Below the pieces are notes generated by a model that was given only the letters and a program-made list of their open reading frames with translations, had not been told where the DNA came from and made no database searches. Made by a program: the position numbers and the translations under genes. Of a stretch of DNA of 42,542 bases, positions 6,975 through 16,925 are shown in pieces. How positions within the stretch are numbered: the stretch's first letter is position 1; the number at the start of each line of letters is the position of its first letter. Origin of the DNA: Terriglobia bacterium (GTDB taxonomy: Bacteria > Acidobacteriota > Terriglobia > JAIQFV01); the NCBI GenBank assembly GCA_020072965.1, contig JAIQFY010000043.1:1-42542 (forward strand), written 5' to 3'.

Positions 6975-8174
6975 CGACAGCTTATCAATGAGCGTAAACA
7001 GCGGCAAGTACATTGAAATTACGATTCCGCCCACGACCACGCCCAGGAACACAATTAACATGGGCTCCATAGCGGTCAGCAAATCCTTGACGCCGGCATC
7101 CACTTCTTCCTCATAAAACTCTGCAATCTTTGTCAACATGGCGTCCATAGCGCCGGTTTGTTCGCCCACGGAAATCATCTGGGTCACCATTGGGGGAAAG
7201 ATATTGGATTGTTTCAGGGGATCAACGATCGTGCGTCCCTGTTCTACTGCTTTCCGGGTGTCTTGGATGGCCTTTTCGATCACGGCATTCCCCGCCGTTT
7301 TTGCCGTCACATCCAGGGCCTCCAGCAGTGGGACACCGCTGGTGATCAAAGTGGAGAGTGTGCGTGAGAACCGGGCGACCGCAATTTTTCGAAGCAACAT
7401 CCCAAAGACAGGGAGTTTCAGGAGCAAGGCATCCACGTTGTACCGGCCGGCTTGCGTGGAGTAATAGGAGCGAAATGCGACAGCGAAGATGCCCAGACCA
7501 AAGAGGATGAACAGGCCGTAACGCGTCATGAAACGACTCAACGCAATGACGATTTGTGTGGGTATGGGGAGTGGAACCCCCAAACCCGCAAATAGGGTAA
7601 TGAAGGTGGGTACCACATAAACCAAGATCAGGGCGACCACGCCCATCGCAATGGTCATGATGGAGCAGGGATAAATCAGGGCGGAGCGAACGGCCCGCTT
7701 CAACTTTACCGACTTCTCAATGTAGGTGGAAAGGCGCTGCAAGATCGTATCCAGAATGCCGCCGGCTTCTCCGGCGGCAATCATGTTGGTGTAAAGATCG
7801 TCAAACACCTTGGGCTGATTGCGCATCGCATTGGCAAGGGTGGAACCGCCTTCCACGTCAGAGCGGACGGCCGTGACCACTTTCTTAAAAACCTTGTTTT
7901 CCATCTGCGAGCCGAGGCTTTCGAGCGCCTGCACCAGGGGCAAGCCGGCATCGATCATGACAGAGAATTGCCGGGTAAAAATCGCCAGCTCCTTGGCCTT
8001 GACCTTCCCTCCAAAGGAGGGACCGGCAAACCCCTTCCGTTTCTCTTTGATTGCCAGCGGGCTGACTTGCTCACGGCGCAAAATGGCTGCCAGCACCTGC
8101 TGGTTGTCAGCTGTCCGCTCTCCGGAAATGGTAGTTCCCGTTCTTGTTCTAGCTCGATACGTATATACAGGCAT
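6969..8174 (-). CDS. pilC: type IV pilus inner-membrane platform protein PilC
   Basis: This is the polytopic platform protein (GspF/PilC family) that couples the PilB and PilT motors to pilus assembly. It has 401 residues, the normal family length. Two homologous T2SSF domains are visible (about 65-190 and 265-390), each with the family pattern F-x-R-x-x-x-x-L-I-x-x-G-x-P-L-x-x-A-L and a G-E-x-x-G-x-L/M motif (AAGEAGGIL about 133-141, SVGEQTGAM about 335-343). Hydrophobic segments lie at about 170-195, 218-238 and 372-392. ATG 8174 has GGAG seven bases upstream. The gene sits 105 bases after pilT. The stop codon lies inside a 7-bp tandem repeat. Confidence 0.94.
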   Translation of the reverse strand: MPVYTYRARTRTGTTISGERTADNQQVLAAILRREQVSPLAIKEKRKGFAGPSFGGKVKAKELAIFTRQFSVMIDAGLPLVQALESLGSQMENKVFKKVVTAVRSDVEGGSTLANAMRNQPKVFDDLYTNMIAAGEAGGILDTILQRLSTYIEKSVKLKRAVRSALIYPCSIMTIAMGVVALILVYVVPTFITLFAGLGVPLPIPTQIVIALSRFMTRYGLFILFGLGIFAVAFRSYYSTQAGRYNVDALLLKLPVFGMLLRKIAVARFSRTLSTLITSGVPLLEALDVTAKTAGNAVIEKAIQDTRKAVEQGRTIVDPLKQSNIFPPMVTQMISVGEQTGAMDAMLTKIAEFYEEEVDAGVKDLLTAMEPMLIVFLGVVVGGIVISMYLPLFTLIDKLSG

Positions 8175-8279
8175 CTCTGATCTCCTTTAAAACTCCATTG
8201 CTACAGCTCTGCAATTTTGAAGGACCTGAAACCTCAAATTCCCGGAACGACCACGCGCCACCCCCGCTTCCCGGGCGAT

Positions 8280-9404
8280 TTAATGCGACACCTTATAAGA
8301 GGGATGAACCGGCCGCTTGTAGGCTTGAGTCACCACCCCGGCGCCGCGGTTGATCATCTCCTGCAGTTCGTCCACATTCGATGTGTGACTCAACGCCGTC
8401 TGGAGCGTGATCTGCTTCTGGAAGTAAAGTGTCGCCAACGACTGGTTGAAGGTCTGCATCCCAAACTTCTCCTGTCCCGCCTGCATAGAGGAGTAAATCT
8501 GATGGATCTTGTCTTCACGGATCAGGTTGCGGATCGCCGCGTTCGGAATCAGGATTTCCATGGCCATCACCCGTCCGCTGCCGGAAGCCCGGGGCAGCAG
8601 CGCCTGCGTGAGAATGGCTTCGAGCACCAGAGAGAGTTGCGCCCGGATCTGGTTCTGCTGGTGGGAGGGAAACACGTCTACAATGCGGGTAATCGACGAA
8701 ATGGCCGAATTGGTGTGCAGGGTGGCAAAGGTCAAGTGGCCGGTCTCGGCAATGCGTAACGCCGATTCGACCGTTTCAAAGTCCCGCATTTCACCGATCA
8801 GGACGACATCCGGATCCTCGCGCAAGGCCGATCGCAGGGCATCGCTGAAGGAATGAGTGTCGTTATTCACCTCCCGCTGGTTCACCAGGCAGTTCTTGTG
8901 AGGATGCAAATATTCGATGGGGTCTTCGATGGTGACAATGTGTTCGTGCCGGTCGGAATTAATCTTGTCGATCATGGCGGCCAGCGAAGTCGATTTTCCA
9001 CAGCCAGTGGGCCCGGTCACCAGGATCAACCCGCGGGGCTTATCGCACAGCGTGCGTATGATGGGGGGCAAGCCCAGCTGATCGAAATTCCGAATGGAAA
9101 AAGGGATATTCCGAAAGACCGCCGCGACGGCCCCTCGCTGATGAAAAACGTTGGTTCGAAAACGCGCCAGCCCCTTGATGCCGAATGAAAGGTCAAGCTG
9201 GAGGTCCTCTTCGAGGCGTTTCTTCTGGGAGTCCGTCAGGACGCTGTAGGCAAGCTGTTTAGTGTCGGCGGGTGTCAAGGGAGGCGTATCCAGTGGGCGC
9301 AGCACCCCGTCCACCCGGATTTGTGGAGGTGACCCCGTGGTGATGTGAAGATCACTGCCGTTCTGCTCCATCATTGTTTTCAGAAGGTCACTGAGCGAAA
9401 TCAT
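8280..9404 (-). CDS. pilT: pilus retraction ATPase PilT
   Basis: This hexameric ATPase powers pilus disassembly and twitching. It has 374 residues. Motifs in order are Walker A GPTGCGKST (131-139), the Asp box TIEDPIEY (158-165), Walker B with GEMRD (204-208), the His box HLTFATLHTN (223-232) and the PilT-specific AIRNLIRE (290-297) required for retraction. The GEMRD and AIRNLIRE signatures separate it from PilB. It has no N-terminal GspE domain and no zinc-binding cysteines. It follows pilB after an unusual 503-base gap that holds a CRP-type palindrome, so it may be driven from its own regulated promoter. Confidence 0.95.
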   Translation of the reverse strand: MISLSDLLKTMMEQNGSDLHITTGSPPQIRVDGVLRPLDTPPLTPADTKQLAYSVLTDSQKKRLEEDLQLDLSFGIKGLARFRTNVFHQRGAVAAVFRNIPFSIRNFDQLGLPPIIRTLCDKPRGLILVTGPTGCGKSTSLAAMIDKINSDRHEHIVTIEDPIEYLHPHKNCLVNQREVNNDTHSFSDALRSALREDPDVVLIGEMRDFETVESALRIAETGHLTFATLHTNSAISSITRIVDVFPSHQQNQIRAQLSLVLEAILTQALLPRASGSGRVMAMEILIPNAAIRNLIREDKIHQIYSSMQAGQEKFGMQTFNQSLATLYFQKQITLQTALSHTSNVDELQEMINRGAGVVTQAYKRPVHPSYKVSH

Positions 9405-9907
9405 GAAAAATCCTTTCCCGACCTGGCCAACATCAAATAGAGAAACATTCGCGGGACCAACCCTGAAGAAGGCCGCCCAGGATCCGAGCTCCGAGGCCGC
9501 GGGTCCGTCTCACTGTGGACACATCCTGATCTCTGCCGCTCCTCTTTGGTTGAGGTGTCCTCCGCGGAAAGTGCGTCAATCACCACTTCTTCTAATCTCA
9601 ATCTTTTGTAACTCTTTGCGTCCTCCCGTTAAATGCTCTCAAATGTCTTATCGGACCATTACAAAAATATTTCATATGTATTTTTTGCTTGTGATCCAGA
9701 TCACAAAGTGGATAGAAATTTTGAATCTGGGTGTTCTGGCGACCAGAAGCGGATTCTTTCCCAGGGGGCTGGTTTCAAGCCTAAGGCTCACAAAATTTGA
9801 GAGTTTCAGGTGAGATTGACAGCAGAGGAAAGCAGATTCCTTCGTCCCAGAGGTTACACCATTGTGTTAACTAAAACGCCGGAGTCCGCTCGCGCCTGTT
9901 CCCTGTT
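9405..9907. other. 503-base gap between pilB and pilT
   Basis: No convincing gene lies here; open frames cross it but lack ribosome-binding sites and family features. It holds a CRP-type palindrome (9690-9705) and, just beyond it in the minus direction, an AT-rich stretch (9659-9690) suited to a promoter for pilT. Confidence 0.6.
9690..9705 (-). promoter_or_regulatory. CRP/FNR-family operator, TGTGATCCAGATCACA
   Basis: The sequence matches the classical CRP half-sites TGTGA-N6-TCACA perfectly. It is centred about 290 bases upstream of the pilT start. An AT-rich segment (minus strand TATGAAATATTTTT) begins about 14 bases downstream and could carry the -10 region, placing the site near -41 as in class II activation. 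The regulator gene is not in the window. Strand is given for the presumed target pilT. Confidence 0.65.
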
Positions 9908-11674
9908 TCACAGAACTGTTTCACGGAGCACTTCTTCGAGGGTTGTCACTCCATCTTTTATTTTCCGCAGGCCACTGCCGCGCAAGGAAATCATTCCGTT
10001 CTCTATAGATTTCTTGCGTAATTCCAGCGAGGACGCGCCCACCATCACCAACTCACGAATATCGTCGGAGATTTCCATCACCTCGTACAATCCCACACGC
10101 CCCTTGTAGCCGGTCCCGTTACACAAGGGACATCCCTTCCCCTTGAAAAGTTTCACTTTCTTCGCTTCTTCGGGTGAGAAACCAGCTTCGACGAACACCT
10201 TATGCGGCGTGGGAACCTCCTCCTTACAGACCTTGCAGATCCGGCGCACCAAACGCTGGGCGGCGATCAAGTGGACCGATGTCGCCACCAGGAAGGGCTC
10301 AATCCCCATATTCATCAGGCGCGAAACCGTCGAAGGTGCATCGTTGGTGTGTAATGTGGAGAGAACAAGGTGACCCGTTAAAGCCGCCTTGATGGCGATT
10401 TCCGCAGTTTCGAAATCACGGATTTCACCCACCAGAATGATGTTGGGGTCCTGGCGTAGAAAGGCCCGCAAAGATGCGGCAAAATTCAGGCCGATCTGTT
10501 CCTTCATCTGCACCTGGTTGATGCCCGCCAATTGGAACTCGACGGGATCTTCCGCGGTCATGATGTTGGTTTCGGCCGTGTTCAGGCGCGAAATGGCCGA
10601 GTAGAGCGTGTTGGTTTTGCCGCTGCCGGTGGGACCGGTTACCAGAACCATGCCGTAGGGCTTAAGAATCGCGGCTTCAAACTTCACAAGCGACTCCGCT
10701 TCAAACCCCAGCCGGGTCATATCGAGCATCAAGTTCTCTTTGTCCAACAAACGCAGAACTACTTTTTCGCCATAGAGGGTCGGCAGAACGGAAACGCGGA
10801 AATCGAGTTCCTTGCGTTTTCCCTGATGCCTCATCTTCATCAGGATACGGCCGTCCTGCGGCAGGCGTTTCTCCGATATATCGAGTTTTGCCATGATCTT
10901 TAATCGGGAGATGATGGCATCCCTGAGTTTCAAAGGGGGCGTCATGATGTTGTAAAGAACACCGTCCATGCGGAACCGCACCCGATATTCTTTTTCGTAA
11001 GGCTCAAGATGAATATCGGAAGCCCCCCGTCGCAGGGCGTCGACCAGAATGAGATTCACGAGCTTTACGACAGGCGCCTCTTCGGCTGCCCGCTCCAATT
11101 CCGCCAGGTCAACCTGCTCTTCAGTACCCGTCTGAAGTTCCACGTCTGCGTCAATTTCACCGGCGATGACTTCCCCATCTCCCCCCGAACCGCTGATCGA
11201 GTCCATGACCTTCTTGAGTTCGATGGCGTGTGGGGACCCGTAATATTTTTCGATAGCCTCCGTAATAGAGGACTCTGACGCCACCACAGGCTCGATATTA
11301 AAGCCCGTCATGAACTTGATGTCGTCGAGCGCAGTCACATTGGTGGGATCGAGCATCGCAATGGTGAGCACCGATCCGACCCGGCTCAAGGGGAGTAGAT
11401 GGTATTTCTGGGCAGTCTCCCGGGGGATTAAGTTGATGACGGCGGTGTCAATTTCGAAATAGGAGAGATTGATCGAAGGAACCCCGTAGCGTCGGGAGAG
11501 GACTTTTGCAATATCCTCATCGCTGACATAACCCAACTTCACAAGGCACTGGGCCAGCCGCGTTCCTGAGCGACGCTGCAGCTCAACCGCTTCGTCCAAT
11601 TGTGTCGTGGTGATCAGGTTCTCGCTGACGAGAAGATCACCTAGTTTTGAGGCCATTCCTTCTCTTACCGACAC
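9908..11674 (-). CDS. pilB: pilus extension ATPase PilB (GspE family)
   Basis: This ATPase drives pilus assembly. It is about 588 residues long. The N-terminal GspE_N/MshEN-type domain covers about 10-150 and can bind c-di-GMP in some homologues. The ATPase core has Walker A GPTGSGKT (about 347-354), the Asp box AEDPVEF, Walker B with GEIRD (about 416-420) and the His box HLVLSTLHTND. Two CxxC pairs (CKVC, CPLC) form the zinc site typical of PilB/GspE and absent from PilT. Three starts are possible: GTG 11680, GTG 11674 and ATG 11656. GGAGG lies one base before the first and seven bases before the second, so 11674 is preferred; ATG 11656 would give the classical beginning MASKLGDLL. The neighbouring PilZ protein hints at c-di-GMP control. 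Confidence 0.93.
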   Translation of the reverse strand: MSVREGMASKLGDLLVSENLITTTQLDEAVELQRRSGTRLAQCLVKLGYVSDEDIAKVLSRRYGVPSINLSYFEIDTAVINLIPRETAQKYHLLPLSRVGSVLTIAMLDPTNVTALDDIKFMTGFNIEPVVASESSITEAIEKYYGSPHAIELKKVMDSISGSGGDGEVIAGEIDADVELQTGTEEQVDLAELERAAEEAPVVKLVNLILVDALRRGASDIHLEPYEKEYRVRFRMDGVLYNIMTPPLKLRDAIISRLKIMAKLDISEKRLPQDGRILMKMRHQGKRKELDFRVSVLPTLYGEKVVLRLLDKENLMLDMTRLGFEAESLVKFEAAILKPYGMVLVTGPTGSGKTNTLYSAISRLNTAETNIMTAEDPVEFQLAGINQVQMKEQIGLNFAASLRAFLRQDPNIILVGEIRDFETAEIAIKAALTGHLVLSTLHTNDAPSTVSRLMNMGIEPFLVATSVHLIAAQRLVRRICKVCKEEVPTPHKVFVEAGFSPEEAKKVKLFKGKGCPLCNGTGYKGRVGLYEVMEISDDIRELVMVGASSLELRKKSIENGMISLRGSGLRKIKDGVTTLEEVLRETVL

Positions 11675-12354
11675 AAACACGCCTCCGGGAATACTTTTAA
11701 TCGAATTTCAAGGTCAATCAAAGCAAATAGTGGAGAGGACCCAAAAGAATTCTTCACAGAAAATGCCGATGGTTATGTGCCAAATGAGTTTTGCTGCTGA
11801 AGCTGGAGTTTCCTCCTCCCGCCCCCACAGCACCTTGACGCAAAAGCGATAGAATCATTGAATTGTTATGAGACTTTGTCGAAGGAGCAGACAACTCCCT
11901 CCACATGGGCCAATCGAAGAGTCTTAAGGTCGGGGGACCAAATGTGGGTCGATTAAACCAATGCTCGATGGCCAAAAACACTGTGTTCCTGAAAAGCACA
12001 AACACAGAATCCTGGCCACCACCATCACCTCGATCCTCTGGGGCAACCTCCTGAATCGTCCAAGGCGAATTTTGGCCCAACCTCTAGAAACTTAAATAGA
12101 CTGCCGTTACCGACACTAGCTCCTTCGCCTGCTTGCGTAACATAGTGAATCATGCATGCAAAGTCAAGGCCTTTCAGGAGCTGCCTTGTCCACCTCAGAA
12201 GTCTTCAGGCTTCCTTGTCTTGACTCCATTTCTCTTCTCGCGATAGAGTGAACCGAGCACTGTGGTTGAATTGCAACAGTCCCGACATTAGAATCGCCCC
12301 ATTGGAGGTGCGGAAATCAGGAGACCCGGAAGGAGAAAGAAACCCCGCGGACCT
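11675..12354. other. 680-base divergent intergenic region, pilB / glycosylase
   Basis: This gap separates the minus-strand pil locus from the plus-strand ntrYX operon, so it should hold both promoters. I could not pick a convincing -35/-10 pair or sigma-54 site for either. A minus-strand frame at 11754-12080 is open for 108 codons but has no recognisable features and is probably not a gene. Confidence 0.5.
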
Positions 12355-13020
12355 TTGCATGAAGCGTTCCAACTCCTGGATGGGGTGCTTGGGCCGCAAC
12401 ATTGGTGGCCAGGTGACACTTCGTTCGAAGTCATTGTCGGGGCGATATTGGCCCAGTCGACGGCGTGGTCGAACGTGGAAAAGGCAATCGCGAACCTGAA
12501 GCGCGAGGGCCTGCTGGCCCCCCAGGCCCTGTCCCGAGTCGGGCTTCGAAGACTCGCTTCTCTCATCCACTCGGCCGGTTATTTTAATCAAAAGGCCAAG
12601 CGACTGAAGAATTTCCTCTCCTACCTGTCTCGCTATGGAACTTTGGACAGGATGTTCCAGGAACCGACGGAAATCCTCAGGGAAGAGTTGCTGGCGATCA
12701 ATGGCCTGGGACCCGAGACGGTTGATTCAATTTTGCTTTATGCAGCAGGACGCCCCGTCTTTGTCGTCGATGCTTACACACGGAGAATCCTTTCCCGGCA
12801 TGGCTGGTCAGACGAGAAGGCGGCTTACAGGGAACTTCAGGCCCTTTTCGACTCTCAGCTGCCGCGTGATGTACGACTTTTTAATCAGTATCATGCCCTG
12901 CTCGTGAATGTCGGGAAGCACTACTGCAGGCGGAAGCAACCCCGATGTTCGCAATGCCCTTTGCAACCCATGTTGCCCGATGGCTGGAAGCGGGGAGAGG
13001 AAGATGCAAAATCCCGGTGA
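12355..13020 (+). CDS. endonuclease III-like DNA glycosylase (HhH-GPD), monofunctional type
   Basis: The protein has 221 residues. An early W-W-P-x-x-T-x-F-E-V motif (17-26) is followed by the helix-hairpin-helix INGLGPETVD (115-124) and the catalytic aspartate D139 (FVVDAYTRR). The lysine that makes endonuclease III a beta-lyase is replaced by E121, so it should act as a simple base-removing glycosylase, like MagIII-type 3-methyladenine enzymes. Near the C-terminus three cysteines (C191, C198, C201) have the spacing of the 4Fe-4S loop, but the fourth position is L207. The start is TTG 12355; no ATG or GTG is in frame nearby and the ribosome-binding site is weak, so the true N-terminus is uncertain. 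It is six bases ahead of ntrY and probably co-transcribed. Confidence 0.85.
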   Translation: MHEAFQLLDGVLGPQHWWPGDTSFEVIVGAILAQSTAWSNVEKAIANLKREGLLAPQALSRVGLRRLASLIHSAGYFNQKAKRLKNFLSYLSRYGTLDRMFQEPTEILREELLAINGLGPETVDSILLYAAGRPVFVVDAYTRRILSRHGWSDEKAAYRELQALFDSQLPRDVRLFNQYHALLVNVGKHYCRRKQPRCSQCPLQPMLPDGWKRGEEDAKSR

Positions 13021-13026
13021 CTTAAC

Positions 13027-15273
13027 ATGACCCCAAGAAGCAGGAGAATATGGGCGCTTGCGGGGATCGCCTCGCTGATCCTGGTCCTCGTTGCCATTGT
13101 ATTCATCGAGGCGGCCTTCAATATCACGAAGTTCCTTTCTCCCTCTGACCCGTCTCAGACCGTTGTGTTATTTGCGCTGACGACGCTCATTGTCGTGGCC
13201 CTGATCGTGTTCTCTCTGATCCTCTCCCGGTCTCTCATCAAGATCTATGTGGAGCGGCGGTCGATAAAGCTCGGATCCAAGTTCAAGACCAAATTGCTCG
13301 GCGCCTTCCTGGGGCTGGCATTTATCCCCGCCATCTTCCTTTTCATCTTCGCTTACGGACTCATCAATCGCAGCCTGGACAAGTGGTTCAGTGTCCCTGT
13401 GGATACTGTCCTCGACAGCGCCCGCGATATCGTGGCCCAATATCAAGGGGTCTTCGCAACTCAGACCTATTTCTATGTCAAGCAGCTTGCCAGTTCGCCT
13501 GTGCTGCTCACTGCTCTCAAGGCCCATGACACCGCCAAGCTCCAGGCCTATATCGGGCAATCAGCGCAGAAGTTTCAGGTGGAGGGTGTTGCTCTCTATG
13601 ACCGGGAGGGGAAAGGGATTCTGCTCTACCATTTGCCTTCGGCGGAACAGTGGACACATCCGATGGGCCAGGAGTTCACCCTGGCGGCCTCCGCTCTGAG
13701 GGAAACTGCCGAAATTTCGCGAGACGGCCAGATCAACGGCCGGACTTTCTCCCTGGCGGGCACCGGCATTTTTGATGAACGACTGCATCTGGTGGCCTCG
13801 GTTTCAGCCCTTAACTTTTACCCGTCCAACCTGCAGGAAAAAGTCGAGCAGATCAATACCGAGCGGGCCAAGTACTCGGCGCTGGCCCGGGACATTAAAA
13901 CCTTCAAGAAGGTCAAGGTCCTCACCCTCCTGTTGATTACCCTCTCCATCCTATTCAGCGCCTCGTGGATCGCCATTTACCTTTCCAAGCGCATCACCGT
14001 GCCCATCCAGGCCCTTGCGGAAGCGACCCAGGCGGTGGCATCCGGCGATCTGGACTACCGGGTGTCAGTGGAGGCCCAGGACGAAATCAAGCTCCTTGTC
14101 GATTCTTTCAATGCGATGACACAGCAGCTTCATGAAAAGAATAAGACCATTCAACGATCGACCGAAGCGCTGGAACAGGCGAATCGTGAGTTGGAAGCCC
14201 GCCGGCATTACATCGAAACCGTGGTGGAGTCGATTCCGACCGGGGTCATCTCGTTGACAGACGATTTTCGGGTGACGCAATTAAATGGCGCCGCCAAGCG
14301 GATGCTGAACTCTGAATTGGGCCCGATGTGTTCGCTCCTTGACTTGTTTGGTCCGGCCGTCACTCCCCTGTTGGAACAAATCCTCGGGCGGGCTCGATTG
14401 CTTTCAATTGCCAGCCGCGAGATCACTTTGTCCATCGGCGGGGAACGAAGTCTCTACTGCGCGATCACGGCGTGTGCCTTGCGCGAGGGCAGCAATCAGG
14501 ATCTCGGGTTTATCCTCGTCGTCGAAGATTTGACGGAGATGCTGAAGGCCCAGAAAAGCGCGGCCTGGCGCGAGGTGGCGAGGCGTATGGCCCACGAGAT
14601 CAAGAACCCTCTGACGCCGATCCATCTGAGCGCCGAACGGATCCTCAAAAATCTAACGCGCGCCCAGGATCCTCCCGGCAGCCTCGCTAATGCCAACAGG
14701 GTCTCGGGCCCGCTCGGCCAGCTCATCGCTGAATGCGCCTCTACCATCACTCAGGAAGTCTCCGCGCTGAAGAACATGGTCGATGAGTTTTCCCGTTTCG
14801 CGAGGCTTCCCTCCGCCGATCCCGTCCCGAGCAACCTGAACCGGATCATTGAGCAGACTCTCGCGACCTACGACGGACGCTTGAAGGACATTTCCATCGA
14901 AAAACACTTCCGGGATGGACTGCCCAATGTCAAGGTGGACCCGGAACAGTTCAAACGCGTGCTGATCAACCTGATTGACAATGCCGTGGAAGCCATGGCC
15001 GATATGCCCGAAAAACATCTGAAGTTCCAGACACGGTTTGATGAGCGGCGCGAGACCGTGGAAGTGGCGGTGGAGGATTCCGGGCATGGCGTGCGCCCCC
15101 AGGACAAGGACAAGCTGTTTCTCCCTTACTTTTCAACCCGAAAGCGGGGCACCGGGCTGGGGCTGGCGATCGTCAACCGCATCGTCGCCGATCACAACGG
15201 CATCATCCGCGTGGAAGAGAATCCTCCCCACGGCGCTCGATTCATCATCGAATTGCCCATGCTCAGCTCTTGA
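13027..15273 (+). CDS. ntrY: NtrY-like membrane sensor histidine kinase
   Basis: The protein has 748 residues. Hydrophobic segments lie at about 10-30, 45-67, 92-112 and 297-320. The extracytoplasmic part is about 113-296. A HAMP domain follows (about 315-370), then a PAS domain (about 390-500), HisKA with H523 in RMAHEIKNPLTPIHL and the ATPase domain with N box NLIDNAVEAM, DSGHG (about 684-688) and GTGLGLA (708-714). The topology with three N-terminal segments, HAMP, PAS and HEIKNPLTPIHLSAER is that of the NtrY family. It partners with NtrX, encoded 88 bases downstream. NtrYX systems respond to nitrogen, redox or envelope signals in different bacteria; the signal here is unknown. Start ATG 13027. 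Confidence 0.9.
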   Translation: MTPRSRRIWALAGIASLILVLVAIVFIEAAFNITKFLSPSDPSQTVVLFALTTLIVVALIVFSLILSRSLIKIYVERRSIKLGSKFKTKLLGAFLGLAFIPAIFLFIFAYGLINRSLDKWFSVPVDTVLDSARDIVAQYQGVFATQTYFYVKQLASSPVLLTALKAHDTAKLQAYIGQSAQKFQVEGVALYDREGKGILLYHLPSAEQWTHPMGQEFTLAASALRETAEISRDGQINGRTFSLAGTGIFDERLHLVASVSALNFYPSNLQEKVEQINTERAKYSALARDIKTFKKVKVLTLLLITLSILFSASWIAIYLSKRITVPIQALAEATQAVASGDLDYRVSVEAQDEIKLLVDSFNAMTQQLHEKNKTIQRSTEALEQANRELEARRHYIETVVESIPTGVISLTDDFRVTQLNGAAKRMLNSELGPMCSLLDLFGPAVTPLLEQILGRARLLSIASREITLSIGGERSLYCAITACALREGSNQDLGFILVVEDLTEMLKAQKSAAWREVARRMAHEIKNPLTPIHLSAERILKNLTRAQDPPGSLANANRVSGPLGQLIAECASTITQEVSALKNMVDEFSRFARLPSADPVPSNLNRIIEQTLATYDGRLKDISIEKHFRDGLPNVKVDPEQFKRVLINLIDNAVEAMADMPEKHLKFQTRFDERRETVEVAVEDSGHGVRPQDKDKLFLPYFSTRKRGTGLGLAIVNRIVADHNGIIRVEENPPHGARFIIELPMLSS

Positions 15274-15361
15274 GGGACACGTGTCGGCGGTTCGGGGAGA
15301 CAATCGTAACCGGTCGGGGAGGTTCCCCAGGCCGGCGATCCTGTAAATCCATGGGGGATGT

Positions 15362-16714
15362 TTGAAGAACACCATCTTGATCGTGGACGACGAAAAGAAC
15401 ATACGAGGCTCCCTGAAGGGCGTCCTGGAGGACGAGGGGTTCAAGGCGGATGCGGTCGCGAACGGCGAGGCGTGTCTCGAGGCCATTCAGAGAAAGGAGT
15501 ATGATCTGGTCCTCCTCGACGTCTGGATGCCGGGCATCGATGGGCTGGAAACATTGCGGCTCATCAGGGAGGAAGAGCATCCCCCCACCGTGGTGATGAT
15601 TTCAGGCCACGGCAACATCGAGACAGCGGTCAAATGCACCAAGCTGGGAGCGTTTGACTTCATCGAAAAGCCCCTCTCCATCGACAAATTGATGCTGGTG
15701 CTTCGGCACGCCCTGGAGCAACGCCACCTGGCCGAGCAGAACGAAGCGCTGCGCGGTGAACTCAGGAAAAAATATGTGATCATCGGCGACAGCGTGCCCA
15801 TGCGCGCACTCCGCCAGCAACTCGCCCTTGCTGCGCCTACCAACGGCCGCGTTCTCATTTACGGGGAAAGCGGGACGGGGAAGGAATTGATCGCCCACGC
15901 CCTGCATCAACAGTCCCTCCGCTCGAACGACCCCTTCGTCGAAGTGAATTGCGCGGCGATTCCTGAGGAGCTCATCGAAAGTGAGCTGTTCGGCCATGTC
16001 AAGGGGGCGTTCACGGGCGCCACGGAAGACAAGATTGGTAAGTTTGCGAAAGCGGATCGCGGCACGGTCTTCCTGGATGAGATCGGGGATATGAGTCTGA
16101 AAACTCAAGCCAAGGTCCTGCGGGTGCTGGAGACCCAGCGCTTCGAACGCGTCGGCGGCAGCGAACCCACGGAGGTGGACGTCCGTGTCATTGCCGCCAC
16201 CAACAAGAATATCGACGACGAAATTGCAAAGGGGAATTTCCGGGAGGATCTGTTTTATCGGCTCAACGTCATCCCGTTCTATGTGCCCGCCCTGCGCGAG
16301 CGCGTGGAGGATGTCCCGGTGCTGGCCCGCTATTTCGTCCAGGAGTTTTCACGGGAATACGGCCGCAAGGAAAGAATCCTTACCAACGACGCGATCGATG
16401 CCCTGATGAAGCATTCCTGGCCAGGGAACGTCCGTGAACTGAAAAACATGATGGAGCGTGTCGTGATCATGACCTCGGCGGTGCGGATCGAGCTCCGCCA
16501 TCTACCGGCCGCCTTGCTTCGAGAGGGGCCGTCTTCAGAAGAAACTCCCTCCACCCCTTCTTCCCTGGAGACTGCGCGCAAAGCCTATGAGCGGGATTTT
16601 ATCCTGCGAAAGCTGGAAGAGAACCACGGCAACATCACCCATACCGCACGGGCACTCGGATTGGAGCGAAGCCACCTCTACCGGAAAATGAAAGCCCTGC
16701 AGATCCGGTCCTGA
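15362..16714 (+). CDS. ntrX: NtrX-like sigma-54-dependent response regulator
   Basis: The protein has 450 residues. The receiver domain (1-120) has D9/D10, phosphoacceptor D53 (VLLDVWMPG) and K103. The AAA+ domain has Walker A GESGTGKE (168-175), GAFTGA (215-220) and Walker [12 protein letters not shown] (234-244). A Fis-type helix-turn-helix (about 424-446, [20 protein letters not shown]) ends the protein, as in NtrX. The start is TTG 15362 with GGGGGA just upstream; no better start is near. It forms a two-component pair with the kinase before it. GAFTGA is intact, so it should be able to activate sigma-54 promoters, although some NtrX proteins act without it. Confidence 0.9.
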   Translation: MKNTILIVDDEKNIRGSLKGVLEDEGFKADAVANGEACLEAIQRKEYDLVLLDVWMPGIDGLETLRLIREEEHPPTVVMISGHGNIETAVKCTKLGAFDFIEKPLSIDKLMLVLRHALEQRHLAEQNEALRGELRKKYVIIGDSVPMRALRQQLALAAPTNGRVLIYGESGTGKELIAHALHQQSLRSNDPFVEVNCAAIPEELIESELFGHVKGAFTGATEDKIGKFAKADRGTVFLDEIGDMSLKTQAKVLRVLETQRFERVGGSEPTEVDVRVIAATNKNIDDEIAKGNFREDLFYRLNVIPFYVPALRERVEDVPVLARYFVQEFSREYGRKERILTNDAIDALMKHSWPGNVRELKNMMERVVIMTSAVRIELRHLPAALLREGPSSEETPSTPSSLETARKAYERDFILRKLEENHGNITHTARALGLERSHLYRKMKALQIRS

Positions 16715-16925
16715 CCCCCCGGACCCCGGGTGCGAATTGGAAACCCTCCGGCGGATCATCCTTGAACCCCGGGAAAGCCGTTTCCACGGCGGGAAAGATA
16801 ATGTCCGGTCGTTCAAAAAGTTGTAATATTTGTGAAGTACTCTCAGGTCGAATGGAAAGCAAGGAGTTTGTAGCGACCTCGCAGTCAACCAATAAATTAA
16901 TCACCAAGTCTGCCGGATAAATTTT

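Noticed and set aside
11754-12080. 108-codon minus-strand frame in the pilB/glycosylase gap
   Set aside because: No ribosome-binding site, no recognisable motif, odd composition; taken as a chance frame.
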